Part shown: positions 1 to 9,309 of the stretch, piece by piece
Position numbering within the stretch: position 1 is the first letter of the stretch
How the letters are laid out: the number at the start of each line of letters is the position of its first letter
Source of the DNA: Candida dubliniensis CD36
Lineage: Eukaryota > Ascomycota > Pichiomycetes > Serinales > Debaryomycetaceae
Length of the DNA stretch: 64,000 bases
Reading direction: 5' to 3'
NCBI RefSeq assembly: GCF_000026945.1
Contig: NC_012864.1
Coordinates: 1 to 64,000, forward strand
Translations under genes and position numbers: made by a program
Notes under the pieces: generated by a model
Seen by the model: the letters and a program-made list of their open reading frames with translations, nothing else
Told to the model about the DNA's origin: nothing
Databases searched by the model: none

Positions 1-1155
1 GATCTGAGCAAAAAAAAAAACCCTTGAACAGGCCAGTCCCACTGCTCTCTGACGTACCGATGTCTAACTGCTACTTTGATTCTGCCCTAACTAGAGATTA
101 CAAGAGTAAAGTAAAGTTACGCTGTAAAAGAACTAATAACATTGCCACTATATTCTATACAAATCTATGTCCTGTTATCACTTGCCTTGCTAGGCAGTTC
201 CAATTATGAATTGACGTAGCACTTGACATGACACATATATCTATCTTTCCAATTGACATTGACTGCACTCAAAAAAAACATTCTGACACTAGATTTCCCT
301 GTTGATTGTAGTAACTATCTCTTCACTTTGTACTTGATTTGCTACTGTCTCTCTGACTGGCTTCCTTTAAAAATACTATCCAAGATTTTTCATTCTCTGA
401 TTTGCTTTGTCAAATCCAACAGAACTCCCACTTCCAATGACTTGGCTGTTGCTTTCCATGTCTCTCAGAGTAACTCCCAATTCTTTTTAGACTTTGTATT
501 TGATATGCATTAATCTTCTACAATTCCGTGAATTGACTGGCTTCCTTTAAAAATACTATCCATGATGTTTCATTCTCTGAATTTTCTTTCTCAAATCGAA
601 CGGAATTTCCAATCCCCCGTTCACTTCCATGTCCATTCTCTGATAGTTCTTCTTCAATTCTTTAAACTTTGAATTTGATCTGCATTAGCTTTTTCTCTGT
701 CCGACATGCCTGGCGTTATTTCACTCAAACATTCCATTGAGTTTTTTTCATTCTCGAGCTAGACAACTGTCTTAAATTGTTAGCCTGGTTTGATTCTCTC
801 TCATTTCTTGCCATTGCAATTGTTATCCTTCACTTGACTCCATCTGTTTTGACAACTCCCATCTTTAACTTAGTGCCATCTAATTTGACAACTTTGAATT
901 TAAATTTTTCTTCTGTCACCCTGCTGTTTTGACCTTTTCTTGAATATCTAGCAACTCATAGCAGCATTCACAATTGCATATTTCATTTCATCTGATTGAT
1001 TGAATATCTGATTGAATGAATAACTGATTTGTTGTTGATTTGTCGAAGAAGAAAGTGATACAATTTTTTTTTTTTTGTTGCGTTGTCTTTTCCCCACGTT
1101 ACACCTACACTACACCATAAACTCTGAATGACAAACAATCGATTAAATACATAAT
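1..1155. other. Gene-free subtelomere-like DNA
   Basis: No credible gene is visible. Open frames here are short and start with TTG or GTG. The stretch is T-rich and built from degenerate duplications: 351-530 and 531-695 are related, sharing CTTCCTTTAAAAATACTATC about 180 bp apart. Bases 980-1090 are related to 9458-9540, sharing the TTCATTTCATCTGATTGA region followed by GAAGAAGAAAGTGAT. At 56-69 lies ACCGATGTCTAACT, which matches 13 of 14 bases of the start of the C. albicans telomere repeat as I remember it. No intact telomere array is present. Confidence 0.5.
351..695 (+). repeat. Imperfect two-copy tandem duplication, about 180 bp
   Basis: The two halves share CTTCCTTTAAAAATACTATC at 361-380 and 541-560, then TTTCATTCTCTGA, CAAATC and, near the ends, TTTGAATTTGATCTGCATTAG-like DNA. 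The copies have diverged by many substitutions, so this is an old duplication. No coding potential is seen in it. Confidence 0.6.
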
Positions 1156-1491
1156 CTACTCCTTACACAATCTACTTAAAATCTGCTCAACCTCCGAAGT
1201 CTTCCGCTCATAATCCTCTAACAACTTCTTCTCTTTGCAAGTCATCTTCTTATTATCGTCTATCTCGCCACTCCACAGCTGCCCCATAATCAGATTAATA
1301 ACACGTCGCATCTGTCCTGCACTCACTTTACTCTGATCCCGTCCAGTCCCTGAAAGTGTCTTCTTCATCGTGTGTTTTGTCAAGTCAAAATCACCAATCC
1401 CACCTTCTTGTTCTCCTCTCGCATTAAGCAACTGCATCACCGCAACATCAACATCGTATACTTCTCCATACACATTGTAATACTGATTTAG
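1156..1491 (-). pseudogene. Unidentified open frame lacking an upstream ATG
   Basis: The frame is open from just after a TAG at 1492-1494 down to the stop at 1156. It reads about 111 residues, but the first ATG is internal, in the segment beginning MQLLNARG. Composition is protein-like: a charged, helical tail rich in Lys and Glu follows a QMRRVINLIMGQLW segment. I do not recognise the family. It could be the last exon-sized remnant of a subtelomeric gene, or a chance frame in repetitive DNA. Confidence 0.25.
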
Positions 1492-1574
1492 CTAGACTGA
1501 CAAACTTGATTGACATTTTAACCAAAGAATTGAAGTAGATGCACCAAACAAGCAACAAGTACTTATTACTACTC

Positions 1575-1800
1575 TCCTGTGTGATTGTCTATTTTTACCG
1601 GAAGATGTTTTTCCAATCCCAATTTGAGATAAATTTATTTCTGAAATATAGCCATTGAATTTAATTAGGTGCTCCAAATTCAAGCCTGTGTGATTGTCTT
1701 GTCTATTCTTCCCGGACATTGTTTGTTTCAATTGTCGAGTCTTCTGCCAATCAATCTATTCCAGAAAAGTGAGATGTAGCCATTGAATCAATTGAATGTG
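1575..1800 (+). repeat. Degenerate tandem duplication, about 115 bp
   Basis: CCTGTGTGATTGTCTATT-like DNA followed by a CCGGA-containing stretch and ATATAGCCATTGAATT occurs near 1577-1665. It recurs as CCTGTGTGATTGTCTTGTC ... GATGTAGCCATTGAATC near 1684-1790. Copies are imperfect. On the minus strand the units give the repeated peptide SGKNRQ, which is a by-product of the repeat and not evidence of a gene. Confidence 0.5.
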
Positions 1801-2177
1801 TCTTCCACAAATAACCGTTTTATCTATTCTTCAACAATGCATAATACAACTTCTTCTCTTATACTCATTGTCTTGGCCAAGTTCTCAAACAAAATCAGTA
1901 GCACTTCAAATTCTTGCAAACTTGACTGCCTTTCCATCCACATGTGCTTTGATTAGGCTAATTGTGTTAGATGTTGAACATTGCTAATGAGAGTTCCATC
2001 GTTGCAAATTTTCCAACAGGTTAAATCATTTCAGAAATCAGTATTTCTAGGTTTCAAATATTCTATTTCCCCATTCTTATATCAGTAGTAGCTTTATCAT
2101 GCCTGTGATAGTGAAGTGTCAATGAAGATGAGAAGAGTATTAGTTGATTGTTGTCATTTTTTTCTTGCCAGCTGTAA

Positions 2178-2870
2178 AGTTTCGTCGACTCGCGAATTAG
2201 AAAACCGGGGAGTCGTTTCCTAATCCGGAAAAATTGTTATAGCTTAAATAAACATTGTTTTCTGTCTAAATAAACCCTCGAGAATCTTCACACAGAAGTA
2301 CCCATCGATCTTTTTTGGGTCAACATTCTTGTAAAAATAAACCTAAATTCTTACAATATCGATGAAATACGCTGCTACTCGATCAAGACACTAGTCGTTG
2401 AGCCTTGCACTATAACCCTTTGTTGTTTTTCCTGCCACCTTTCAACAAAAACCTGACGCCCTAATAACTCAGTGAAAAAGAGCGAACCACACACAGTATT
2501 GTACAAAACCCATCTTAAATGACCTACCTAGCTATCTCCAAATTTCAACCTTCCCATCTCTTCGGGTTCGCCCTCTGCACTCCTTCAAAGTTAACCCAAA
2601 ATATGCCCTTTTCCATGAAATTCTGATTTTTCCGGTCGTGTGCGCAAAAAGAAGCTTTTTTTCTCTTGACCTTAAAATCAACCAACTTTTCCAATCAACA
2701 GCAGATCAGTCTATATTAACGTTATAAACCTAAAAACTATATAAATCGCTTCTCCAGATGATATAGATTGCTTTGATACCCTTACCTTTACTATACGACC
2801 AAAATTGGGCGAGTTATAAAGTGCTAAAAAACATGACGCATGTCACCTTCCTAACAAAATTCTATATATC
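2178..2870 (+). repeat. Dispersed subtelomeric module, copy A
   Basis: The module starts with TTTCGTCGACTCGCGAATTA and a relic of the C-terminus SFPNPEKLL followed by a stop (near 2211-2237). It continues through ACCCATCGATCTTTTTT, CAAGACACTAGTCGTTGA, TAATAACTCAGTGAAAAAG and GGTCGTGTGCGCAAAAA to an AT-rich end with ATAAACCTAAAAACTATAT. Bases 2178-2600 match 7985-8590. Bases 2618-2860 match 5889-6100 and, in part, 15257-15330. It is not coding. A module with a decayed gene end at its left edge suggests duplication after the gene had been broken. Confidence 0.75.
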
Positions 2871-3029
2871 TGACACCTTGTCAGTGCGCATAGATTAAGA
2901 TTGCAAAATCTCTGCCATTTTTTTTAGCCAGCCATTTGTTCCAGCTAGTTATTTTTTCAACGCTCCAAAAAAAAAAAAAAAAAAATTTATCATTTCTTCG
3001 TCCAACCATCTATCCATCCGTACGTCCTC

Positions 3030-3545
3030 CCCACCACCAACATGTCCTGTCATAGCTCATACCCGTTGTCTTAGATTAGTCACGTTGCCTATTTTGTCAT
3101 CCCGTCTTTGTTGTGCTACATCTTCACATGTCTGTGTTACCCAGTTTGCCTTTGTCGTGGCATGTCTTTGTTAGTCAACTTGTCCTTGTTGTTACGTCTT
3201 TGCCTCCTCCCTGTTATGACTTGTTGTTGAATGTCTTGAGTTTTGTCATTCGTCCTTGAATTATCACCTTGTCTTCTATATCCCGTTTTTGTCACTTGCC
3301 TTAGATTACTTGTGTTTATCTTGTCATGTCTCAGATTAGTCAATTTGCCTTTGTCATGACTTGTCCCCACTTGTCTTACATTACTCAACTCGTGTTTTCC
3401 CCGTATTTGCTATAACTTGTCGATAACTTTCTCAGATTAATCAAATTGTCCTTGTTGTGTCGTATTTGCCTACTTCCTGTTGTCACTTGTCCTAGATTAA
3501 TCAACTTGTTCTTGTTCAACTTGTTCTTGTTCATCTTGTATTCGT
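3030..3545 (+). repeat. Degenerate minisatellite rich in CTTGTC and CAGATTAGTCAA
   Basis: The words TTAGATTAGTCA or CAGATTAATCAA recur about six times (near 3070, 3298, 3335, 3372, 3433 and 3491), each followed by TTG(C/T)C(C/T)TTGTC-like DNA at an irregular spacing of about 60 bp. It lies directly downstream of the C-terminus of helicase relic 1. Read on the minus strand it gives a repetitive NLRQ peptide with no domain, which I do not call as a gene. Confidence 0.55.
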
Positions 3546-3564
3546 CTTACACGCATTTTACATC

Positions 3565-5278
3565 CTATTTCTTATCCTTCAACTCCTTGTACACCAGAAC
3601 CAATATATGTTGATACAATCCTGCCACCTGTGAACGCATCATAGCACGCATCCAATGATTAAACACTTGAATATCTCCCCTAAGCCGTCTACATCTTGCA
3701 TCAACAAACACAGTATAGAAATACAACAACGTCTTGTTCCCAATACAGCCATTGTGACCCTCATTTAAGCATCCACATTCTCGACATACATTTTCCCTGG
3801 GTACCTCGAAGTACGTCTCCATAGCATGCTTCTCCCATTCCTGACCAGCAATCTGCACAGCACTCCCAGTTGATTCAGCTCCTAAAACTTTAAGCATCCA
3901 CTCCTCCGGTTCAAATGTATTAATCTTCGACAAAACTCGTGCATACGTTTCATTCAAAATGTCTCTTCTACTATTCAACTTCAACCCAGTATCATCCAAA
4001 AACAGACACACCAAAAGTTTCTCATCATACGCTTGAATCATCTTGTCCAAATCATTTTCAATAACCCAATTCAATTGAATCCCACCTTGTCCATACTGCA
4101 CAACCTCACAAACTTCATCCCCGCTCATTCCTCCAAATATAATCCTGCAAGCTAGACTTTGATGCACAACCTTATATCGCTCGCAACAGTTTCTCGAACA
4201 CTCCTCATCATTCATAAAACACCAATCACACACCCGTTCAACCCTCACAACCGGATTACCTTCTAACGTCGTTTTATAGAACTTGAACCATAAATGAAGA
4301 TTGTCAATACTAATAAATGTATACTTTTTGTCAAGCTCTTCCAATTTCCTCTTTGCCTGTTCTAGGTCACTCTCCTGCTCTTGTGCACTCTCTTCAGCTC
4401 GCCGTCTCTTAAATGCAGCCCCCAGCGCCTGCACCATTACTTTAACAATATCCCTTGTTTCACCATGTGCGTTCTGCACCCCACAACAGTTAAAGTGCCC
4501 ATCCCATTTTAACAGGTAAAACTGACAAATTTGTTTCTTAATGCACTCACCAACATCAACACTCTCATCATACCCACCGTCTCGATCACCACTGAGAAAT
4601 AAAACATACAGCGGCTTGCTTCTAAGTCTACCTATGACTTGAATAACTTCCGGAACCGTTGCCAATCTGTCTAATCTTCGATATATCCAAGCCTACCGAA
4701 GCAGCTTTCGTGGCAAGTATAATCCGTGTCCTACTAATCTGCTTGTGAGCCAACGCAATGTCACTAGTTTCAGAACTGATGCTCACACTGTTCGGGAAAA
4801 TATCACCAAACTCTCTAAGCGTCGCGAGGCAGCTAAAATAAACGAAAATGATCCCCTCGGAATAGCTCTCTAAAAACCGTTCAACAACACCAACCAAACA
4901 ACCAACCCTCTTCTCATCATCACTCACAAATTTCGACTCAATATAAACATTCCGGTTCGGCTCACTAACAACCGCATTATATAGCTTCGGCGACAACAAC
5001 TTCTCCTCCATCAAAGTTGCAAAATTCTGCGGCAACGTCGCACCCAAACTAATAACTTTTTTGAATGATCGTAATATCAGGTACTTGATTCTAGATAATT
5101 CGCGAAATTCGTGCTCCTCTAACAAGACCTGGGCTTCGTCTAAAACCAACAAAAACAACTCACCCGAATTTCCATAGCTTTGTCTGAAATTCAAAAAAAA
5201 AAATCCTTCACATGTGTCTTGGTAAGACTCTCAATCGTACCCACAATCAAATCAATACTATCATCAAACGCATCTAGA
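3565..5278 (-). pseudogene. Y'-type (Yrf1-like) superfamily II helicase relic 1, truncated and frameshifted
   Basis: Two overlapping minus-strand frames together encode the middle and C-terminal parts of a helicase. Visible in order are: IDLIVGTIESLTK (motif Ib region), a DEAQ Walker B box (LVLDEAQVLLEE), LGATLP (motif III), TRIILATKAASVGLDI (motif V), QVIGRLRSKPLYVLFLS (motif VI), then CQFYLL with a nearby CCG, a Cys-rich knuckle (CDWCFMNDEECSRNCCERY), a second CRECGC cluster, and a C-terminal NHWMRAMMR ... LVYKELKD. Compared with relic 2, a run of 11 T instead of 9 near 5193-5203 breaks the frame, and a loss of about 17 bp near 4660 breaks it again. The Walker A part is missing, because at 5278 the sequence switches to the GTGGTCAAA array. 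The motif order and the GRLR ... FLS, CCG and C-terminal HW...L...K-E segments agree with Yrf1, the S. cerevisiae Y' helicase, as I remember it. Confidence 0.7.
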
Positions 5279-5730
5279 TGGTCAAAATTGTGTGGTCAAA
5301 AATCAGTGCTCAAACAAAATCTGCGGTCAAAATATGTGCTCAAAAAAAACCTGTGCTCAAACAGAATCAGTGCTCAAAGAAAAATCAGTGCTCACAAAAC
5401 CTGTGGTCAAAAAACCTGTGGTCAAATCTGCGGTCAAAGAAAAAATCTGTGGTCATAGAAAAAACCTGTGGTCAAAAAAAAATCAGTGCTCAAACAAAAT
5501 GTGCGGTCAAAGAAAAATGTGTGGTCAAAGAAAAATGTGTGGTCAAAGAATATGTGCGGTCAAAAAGTCAGTGCTCAAAAAACCTGTGGTCAAAGAATAC
5601 GTGCGGTCAAAAAATCAGTGGGCCTTCAAATCTGCGCTCTTGGGCGCTACCCAAAATGTGGTCAACCAGAGAAAAAAAATGTGGTCAAAACTCGGCGCTA
5701 CCTAAAAACATGTGGTCAAAGAAAATCATT
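5278..5730 (+). repeat. GTGGTCAAA / AGTGCTCAAA array 1
   Basis: About 25 units of 15 to 18 bp are packed head to tail. Each has a core of TGTGGTCAAA, TGCGGTCAAA, TGTGCTCAAA or CAGTGCTCAAA, followed by 3 to 7 A-rich bases such as GAAAAA. The last units are interrupted by the word GGCGCTACC (twice: 5643-5651 and 5693-5701). Because no unit contains a stop on the plus strand, all three plus frames stay open and give CGQK/VVKK peptides; these are not genes. The array starts where helicase relic 1 is cut off. A second array at 14641-15090 ends with almost the same DNA. Confidence 0.85.
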
Positions 5731-6105
5731 AATAACTTGCCACACAAAAAGGGTATAACAATGGTTCATTTTCCAACCACAAATTCATTGACCTAGCTAG
5801 CACTCTACCAACTATCAGTTTACCACCTCTTGTACTGCTCTTCCTATGCTCTTCCAAAAATGACCAAAAATCACTGTTTTTTAAAAAATTCTGATTTTTC
5901 GGGTCGTGCGCGCAAAAAAATCATTTTTTCTCCTGCCCTTGAATTTTTAACCTTTTTCTGATCAACAACAACTCAGTGTATATAAAAGCTATAAACCTAA
6001 AAATTATATAGTTTATCTCCCTGAGTTATGTAGATTCCTATGGTACCCTTACTTTTTTGCTAGCACCTAAATTGGGCAAATTATAAGTGCTAACAAACAT
6101 GTGGT
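5731..6105 (+). repeat. Dispersed subtelomeric module, copy D
   Basis: The stretch follows array 1. Bases 5731-5972 match 15085-15341, sharing AACCACAAATTCATTGACCT, CTGATTTTTCGGGTCGTGCG and GAATTTTTAACCTTTTTCTG. From 5889 to 6100 it also matches 2618-2860, including TATAAACCTAAAAATTATAT. The match to the 15.3-kb copy stops at CTGATCAACAACAAC, which in that copy reads CTGATGAACAACAAC and supplies the start codon of the retrotransposon ORF1. Confidence 0.75.
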
Positions 6106-6175
6106 CAAGAAATGTGGTCAAGAAAAAAAAATGTGGTCAAGCTAACAAACCTTGTTAGCACATGTGGTCAAAAAT
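6105..6175 (+). repeat. Short GTGGTCAA cluster with perfect hairpin
   Basis: Four ATGTGGTCAA units lie in 70 bp. Between the third and fourth sits GCTAACAA-ACC-TTGTTAGC (6141-6159), a perfect 8-bp stem with a 3-base loop. The last unit runs straight into the truncated end of the Gag/Pol-like frame at about 6170. Confidence 0.6.
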
Positions 6176-6479
6176 GGGCGGGTAGCGGTAGATGGTTGAC
6201 AGCATCAGGGATAACTTGCCAGGTGGGATCAGCTCTATGCCTAAAGTTTGTATGATCGATAATTCCCGACGATGAAATTGTACGAGGAGGTTCGACATGA
6301 GTTTCAAATATTGTATTTGGACGGTTCTCATTTATGACATGTTCTATGTCTTCTCGTCTCTCATGGATAATTGTGTGGATATTTGGGTTATCCAAAGGTG
6401 ATAAGAATGTGTCATCATATGTAATGGAGTTACTCTCAGACATATGTGACATAATCGTTAATGACTTTTTTCGATGCAA
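6168..6479 (-). pseudogene. Truncated frame downstream of a Gag-like gene (possible Pol start)
   Basis: This frame continues in phase with the Gag-like frame 6480-7421 after a single TAA codon (plus-strand TTA at 6480-6482). It gives about 103 residues rich in Asn, His and Ile and ends at the border of the GTGGTCAA cluster, where the TGA stop is formed by the repeat itself (GCCCATTTTTGACCAC on the minus strand). No protease, integrase or RT motif is visible. In Ty1/copia-type elements of Candida such as Tca2, gag and pol are in one frame separated by a stop codon, known there as UGA. The layout is similar, but the stop here is TAA. I infer a truncated pol 5' end. Confidence 0.4.
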
Positions 6480-7421
6480 TTAGTCTACTAGTTGATCTAG
6501 TAATGACGGCGTAACCTTTTGTTGCTCTTCGCGGAAACATTCTTGACTTGTGCTGCCTTTTTTAGCAGCATTGACCACTTTAGAATAATCTCTGTTTGAT
6601 CTTATTTCATTCAATAATGTCATAATATCCGGTAATTTGTAATTAGGATCGGTTTTGTACAATTCATAATGTCTTGCATAGACCTCTAAAAACAAATCTG
6701 ATGTCCCAAGTTTGTATGACAGTACATAAATTTGCAGGTGTAAGTACCATGGAGATACTCCCCCAATAAGAAACTTATAGATTAAATCATCATGTTGGTG
6801 TTCTTGAGTCAGTAAATGTTGACATAACAAGTATGTTGAATCTACTTCAAGCTCGCTCAGTTTCGTTTGTAACTTGAACAACGCTTGTCCAATTCTTTCA
6901 GCAGCAGATACATCAGGTTTTGCAATAATCATTTCATAGACCTTCTTAAACAAATTCGGTACAAATTGTGTTTCTCCGTTATCCACCTCTCGTGAAACAT
7001 TAGGATCAACTTTCCTTTCTAATAATTCGGAAATCCTCATATAGAAGACTCTCATCATATCATTCAATTGTTTACCAGCATAAGGAGTGTATTGGAGCTT
7101 TTCAATTCCAATTTCATCTTCGCTTTTTGCATTCATGAATGCATCAAAAACTTGAGGATGCGACCTCTTAACTTGGTTAAAACAAATAATCCAGGAGTTA
7201 ACCAAATCTGGATCATCGATGTCCAAATATTTCAAATTTTCGAAAGACTTAATAGTAGTTGCATACTTTGAGTTGATGTATGTTTCCAAAGATTGATATT
7301 TGGTTTCACCATTGTGTTCCAATTTTTCATGTAACTGACCAATTTCTCTCTTAGAATCTGCTACCAAAATGGAAAGTGTACCCATCATTTGTCTGAGATC
7401 ATCATCGCTAAATCCAGCCAT
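6480..7421 (-). mobile_element. Gag-like protein of a Ty1/copia-type retrotransposon remnant
   Basis: The frame opens with ATG at 7419-7421 (MAGFSDDDLRQ) and runs 313 residues to TAA. It is helical and hydrophilic with no signal peptide or membrane span. The C-terminal part, with ELYKTDPNYKLPDIMTLLNE and EIRSNRDYSK, has the look of copia-class Gag from yeasts. No CCHC knuckle is present, as in several Ty1-type Gags. No RT, integrase or obvious paired LTR was found, so the element is incomplete. A possible LTR edge, TGTTAGAGAATAG on the minus strand (starting at 7844), lies about 420 bp upstream, but I could not find its partner. It could instead be an orphan host gene. Confidence 0.45.
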
Positions 7422-7984
7422 TTTGATTCGATATCTGTTTAGCTTTGTATTTGAACTCTTGGAGTGATTATACCAGCAAGTATTAACGATTAAACCAATA
7501 GATTTTTTTTACCAATTAGCAACTTTTTATTCCAAAATGAATACTGTATTAATCTTTGTCTTATTCTCGAATACGATGAATAAACGTAAGATTTGCAAGC
7601 TTCTAATCTGTTCGGTTGCCAGCGTTCGCGAAACAGTCACTAAGGAAATGTCACAGGTAATCGGCACTAAATATATCTTAAATATGCAAAGTATGTCCTT
7701 TGGTTTCTACGCAGTTAGACAATACCAAGAATTTAAATATATAAAGAAAATTTATTGATCAAGTATAAAAGTAATATAACTAATATTTTCTTCAATCTAA
7801 ATCTACCTTGAGAATACCAGGTGTTCGCTATCTATTCTCTAACACTAGAACCTCCCTTCTTATAAAAAATGATGATGAAAATAATTTTCTCCGTGAAAAT
7901 TTTTTCACTCCTGACCTCGAGCGTCGAGAATAAAATTTCCATCAGTGTCGGGTAAATTAGATGGAAAATTGCTCACCAGCGAAC

Positions 7985-8590
7985 AAAGTTTCGTCGACTC
8001 GCGAATTACAAAACCGGAGAGTCGTTTCCTAATCCGGAAAAAATATTCTAGCTTAAATAAACATTGTTTTCTGTCTAAATAAACCCTCAAGAGTCCTCAC
8101 ACAGAAGAAAAAATACCCATCGATCTTTTTTAAGTCAACTTTCTTGTAAAAATAAACCTAAATTCTTACAACAATAATGAAATGCTTTGCTGAACCCACG
8201 TCTGATCTGCTCTACATAGCTCTATATGTTAGCTAGTAGACATGCTCTCACCAATAGCTTATTATGATAACACGCGCCATAGTCATTGTAGCTGATATCA
8301 CGTTTTATCATACAAATCTTCTCGTTAGACTACTTGAGTAGCACAGTTTATATAGTTCACAATCAAGACACTAGTCGTTGATCCTTGCTCTATAACCCTT
8401 TGTTGTTTATCCTGCCACCTTGTTTTCTGACACCTTAATAACTCGGTGAAAAAGAGCGATTCAAACACAATATTCTAAAAATCCCATCATAATTGACCTA
8501 GCTAGCTATCTCCCAACTTTAATCTTCCCATCTCTCCTGGCTCAGCCTCTGCACTCCTTCAAAGTTATACTCAAATTCGGTATCACTCAT
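7985..8590 (+). repeat. Dispersed subtelomeric module, copy B
   Basis: Matches copy A (2178-2600) nearly throughout: AAAGTTTCGTCGACTCGCGA, the SFPNPEKLL codons, ACCCATCGATCTTTTTT, AGACACTAGTCGTTGA, ACTCGGTGAAAAAGAGCGA and CTGCACTCCTTCAAAGTTA. B has about 165 extra bp (roughly 8193-8361) that A lacks between GCTG and ATCAAGACACTAG. Both A and B share the same shortening of the gene relic (AAAACCGGNGAGTCG) compared with the intact version at 14190-14237, so they descend from one already broken copy. Confidence 0.75.
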
Positions 8591-8960
8591 AGTTGTTTGT
8601 TGTTTACAGATCTACAAAAATCCGGAACCCAGGTCATAGCAAATAACTTTATTTTTATAAACTTCTCCTCTTTTCCCCGTTTTTACTTGCACGAATCATG
8701 AAACTTTTAAAAACCAACCATCCATTGCCTCTTCTTGTTAATTGTTTTGCTTTTCTTCTTCTCTGATATCACTTCTATCTCCAAGTCTGATTTCATCTTC
8801 TAATCTTTATTGTTTATTGTTCAGTGATTCTTTGTTTGATTTTGTTAACAGATTTCAACCCAACCCTGAACCTCAAGTAACTTTTCCCTCAGATTTTCTG
8901 TAAACTCGAGGCCAAATCTTTTTTTCGCCCCGGATTTATTCCCCTTTTTTGCCCTCCCTT
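8591..8960. other. Gene-free spacer
   Basis: AT-rich DNA with no credible open frame. It separates module B from the GGGAATTACAA cluster. Nothing recognisable was seen apart from general T-rich composition on the plus strand. Confidence 0.4.
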
Positions 8961-8966
8961 AAATCC

Positions 8967-9309
8967 GGGAATTACAAAAACCACTCTGAAAGCTACACAC
9001 GACATTCTGGGAATTACAAAAAAAGTCGCGCGACATGTTTTTCCCATACAAATGACCATGTTTTTGTAATTCCCAAAAAAATCTATTTCTGTTCATATCT
9101 CTACACACACTGCTCCAATCACTCTCAAACCAAGTGCATTGAATTTCTACACACCAAAACCACCTACACACACCTCCACACCTCCTAAGAACTGGTACTT
9201 TTTGTTCTGGTAAATCTTTGTAATTCCCATTTGTAATTCCCAAAATTCCTTGTAATTCCCAAATCGCGCACTAACAAAATTCGCACCAAAAAAAAATTTT
9301 GTAGTTCCC
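8967..9309. repeat. Cluster of GGGAATTACAA words in both orientations
   Basis: GGGAATTACAA occurs at 8967-8977 and 9009-9019. Its reverse complement TTGTAATTCCC occurs at 9064-9074, 9218-9228, 9231-9241 and 9250-9260, and a one-base variant TTGTAGTTCCC at 9299-9309. So the first two copies point one way and the rest point the other way. The flanking bases differ between copies, so this is a repeated short word and not a simple tandem duplication. Several short frames pass through it, but they are created by the repeated word. Confidence 0.7.

Noticed and set aside
1492..1731. Minus-strand 79-residue frame with SGKNRQ twice
   Set aside because: The repeated peptide comes from a tandem DNA duplication; no domain and weak start.
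3137..3388. Minus-strand 83-residue frame rich in NLRQ
   Set aside because: It reads a degenerate minisatellite and has no other protein features.
5278..5796. Long plus-strand open frames through GTGGTCAAA array 1 (Cys-Gly-Gln-Lys-rich peptides)
   Set aside because: All three frames are open because the repeat unit contains no stop on this strand; no folded domain, no shared frame between the arrays.
7422..7984. Complete LTR upstream of the Gag-like frame
   Set aside because: A possible edge (TGTTAGAGAATAG, minus strand) is present, but no matching second LTR, primer-binding site or target duplication could be identified.
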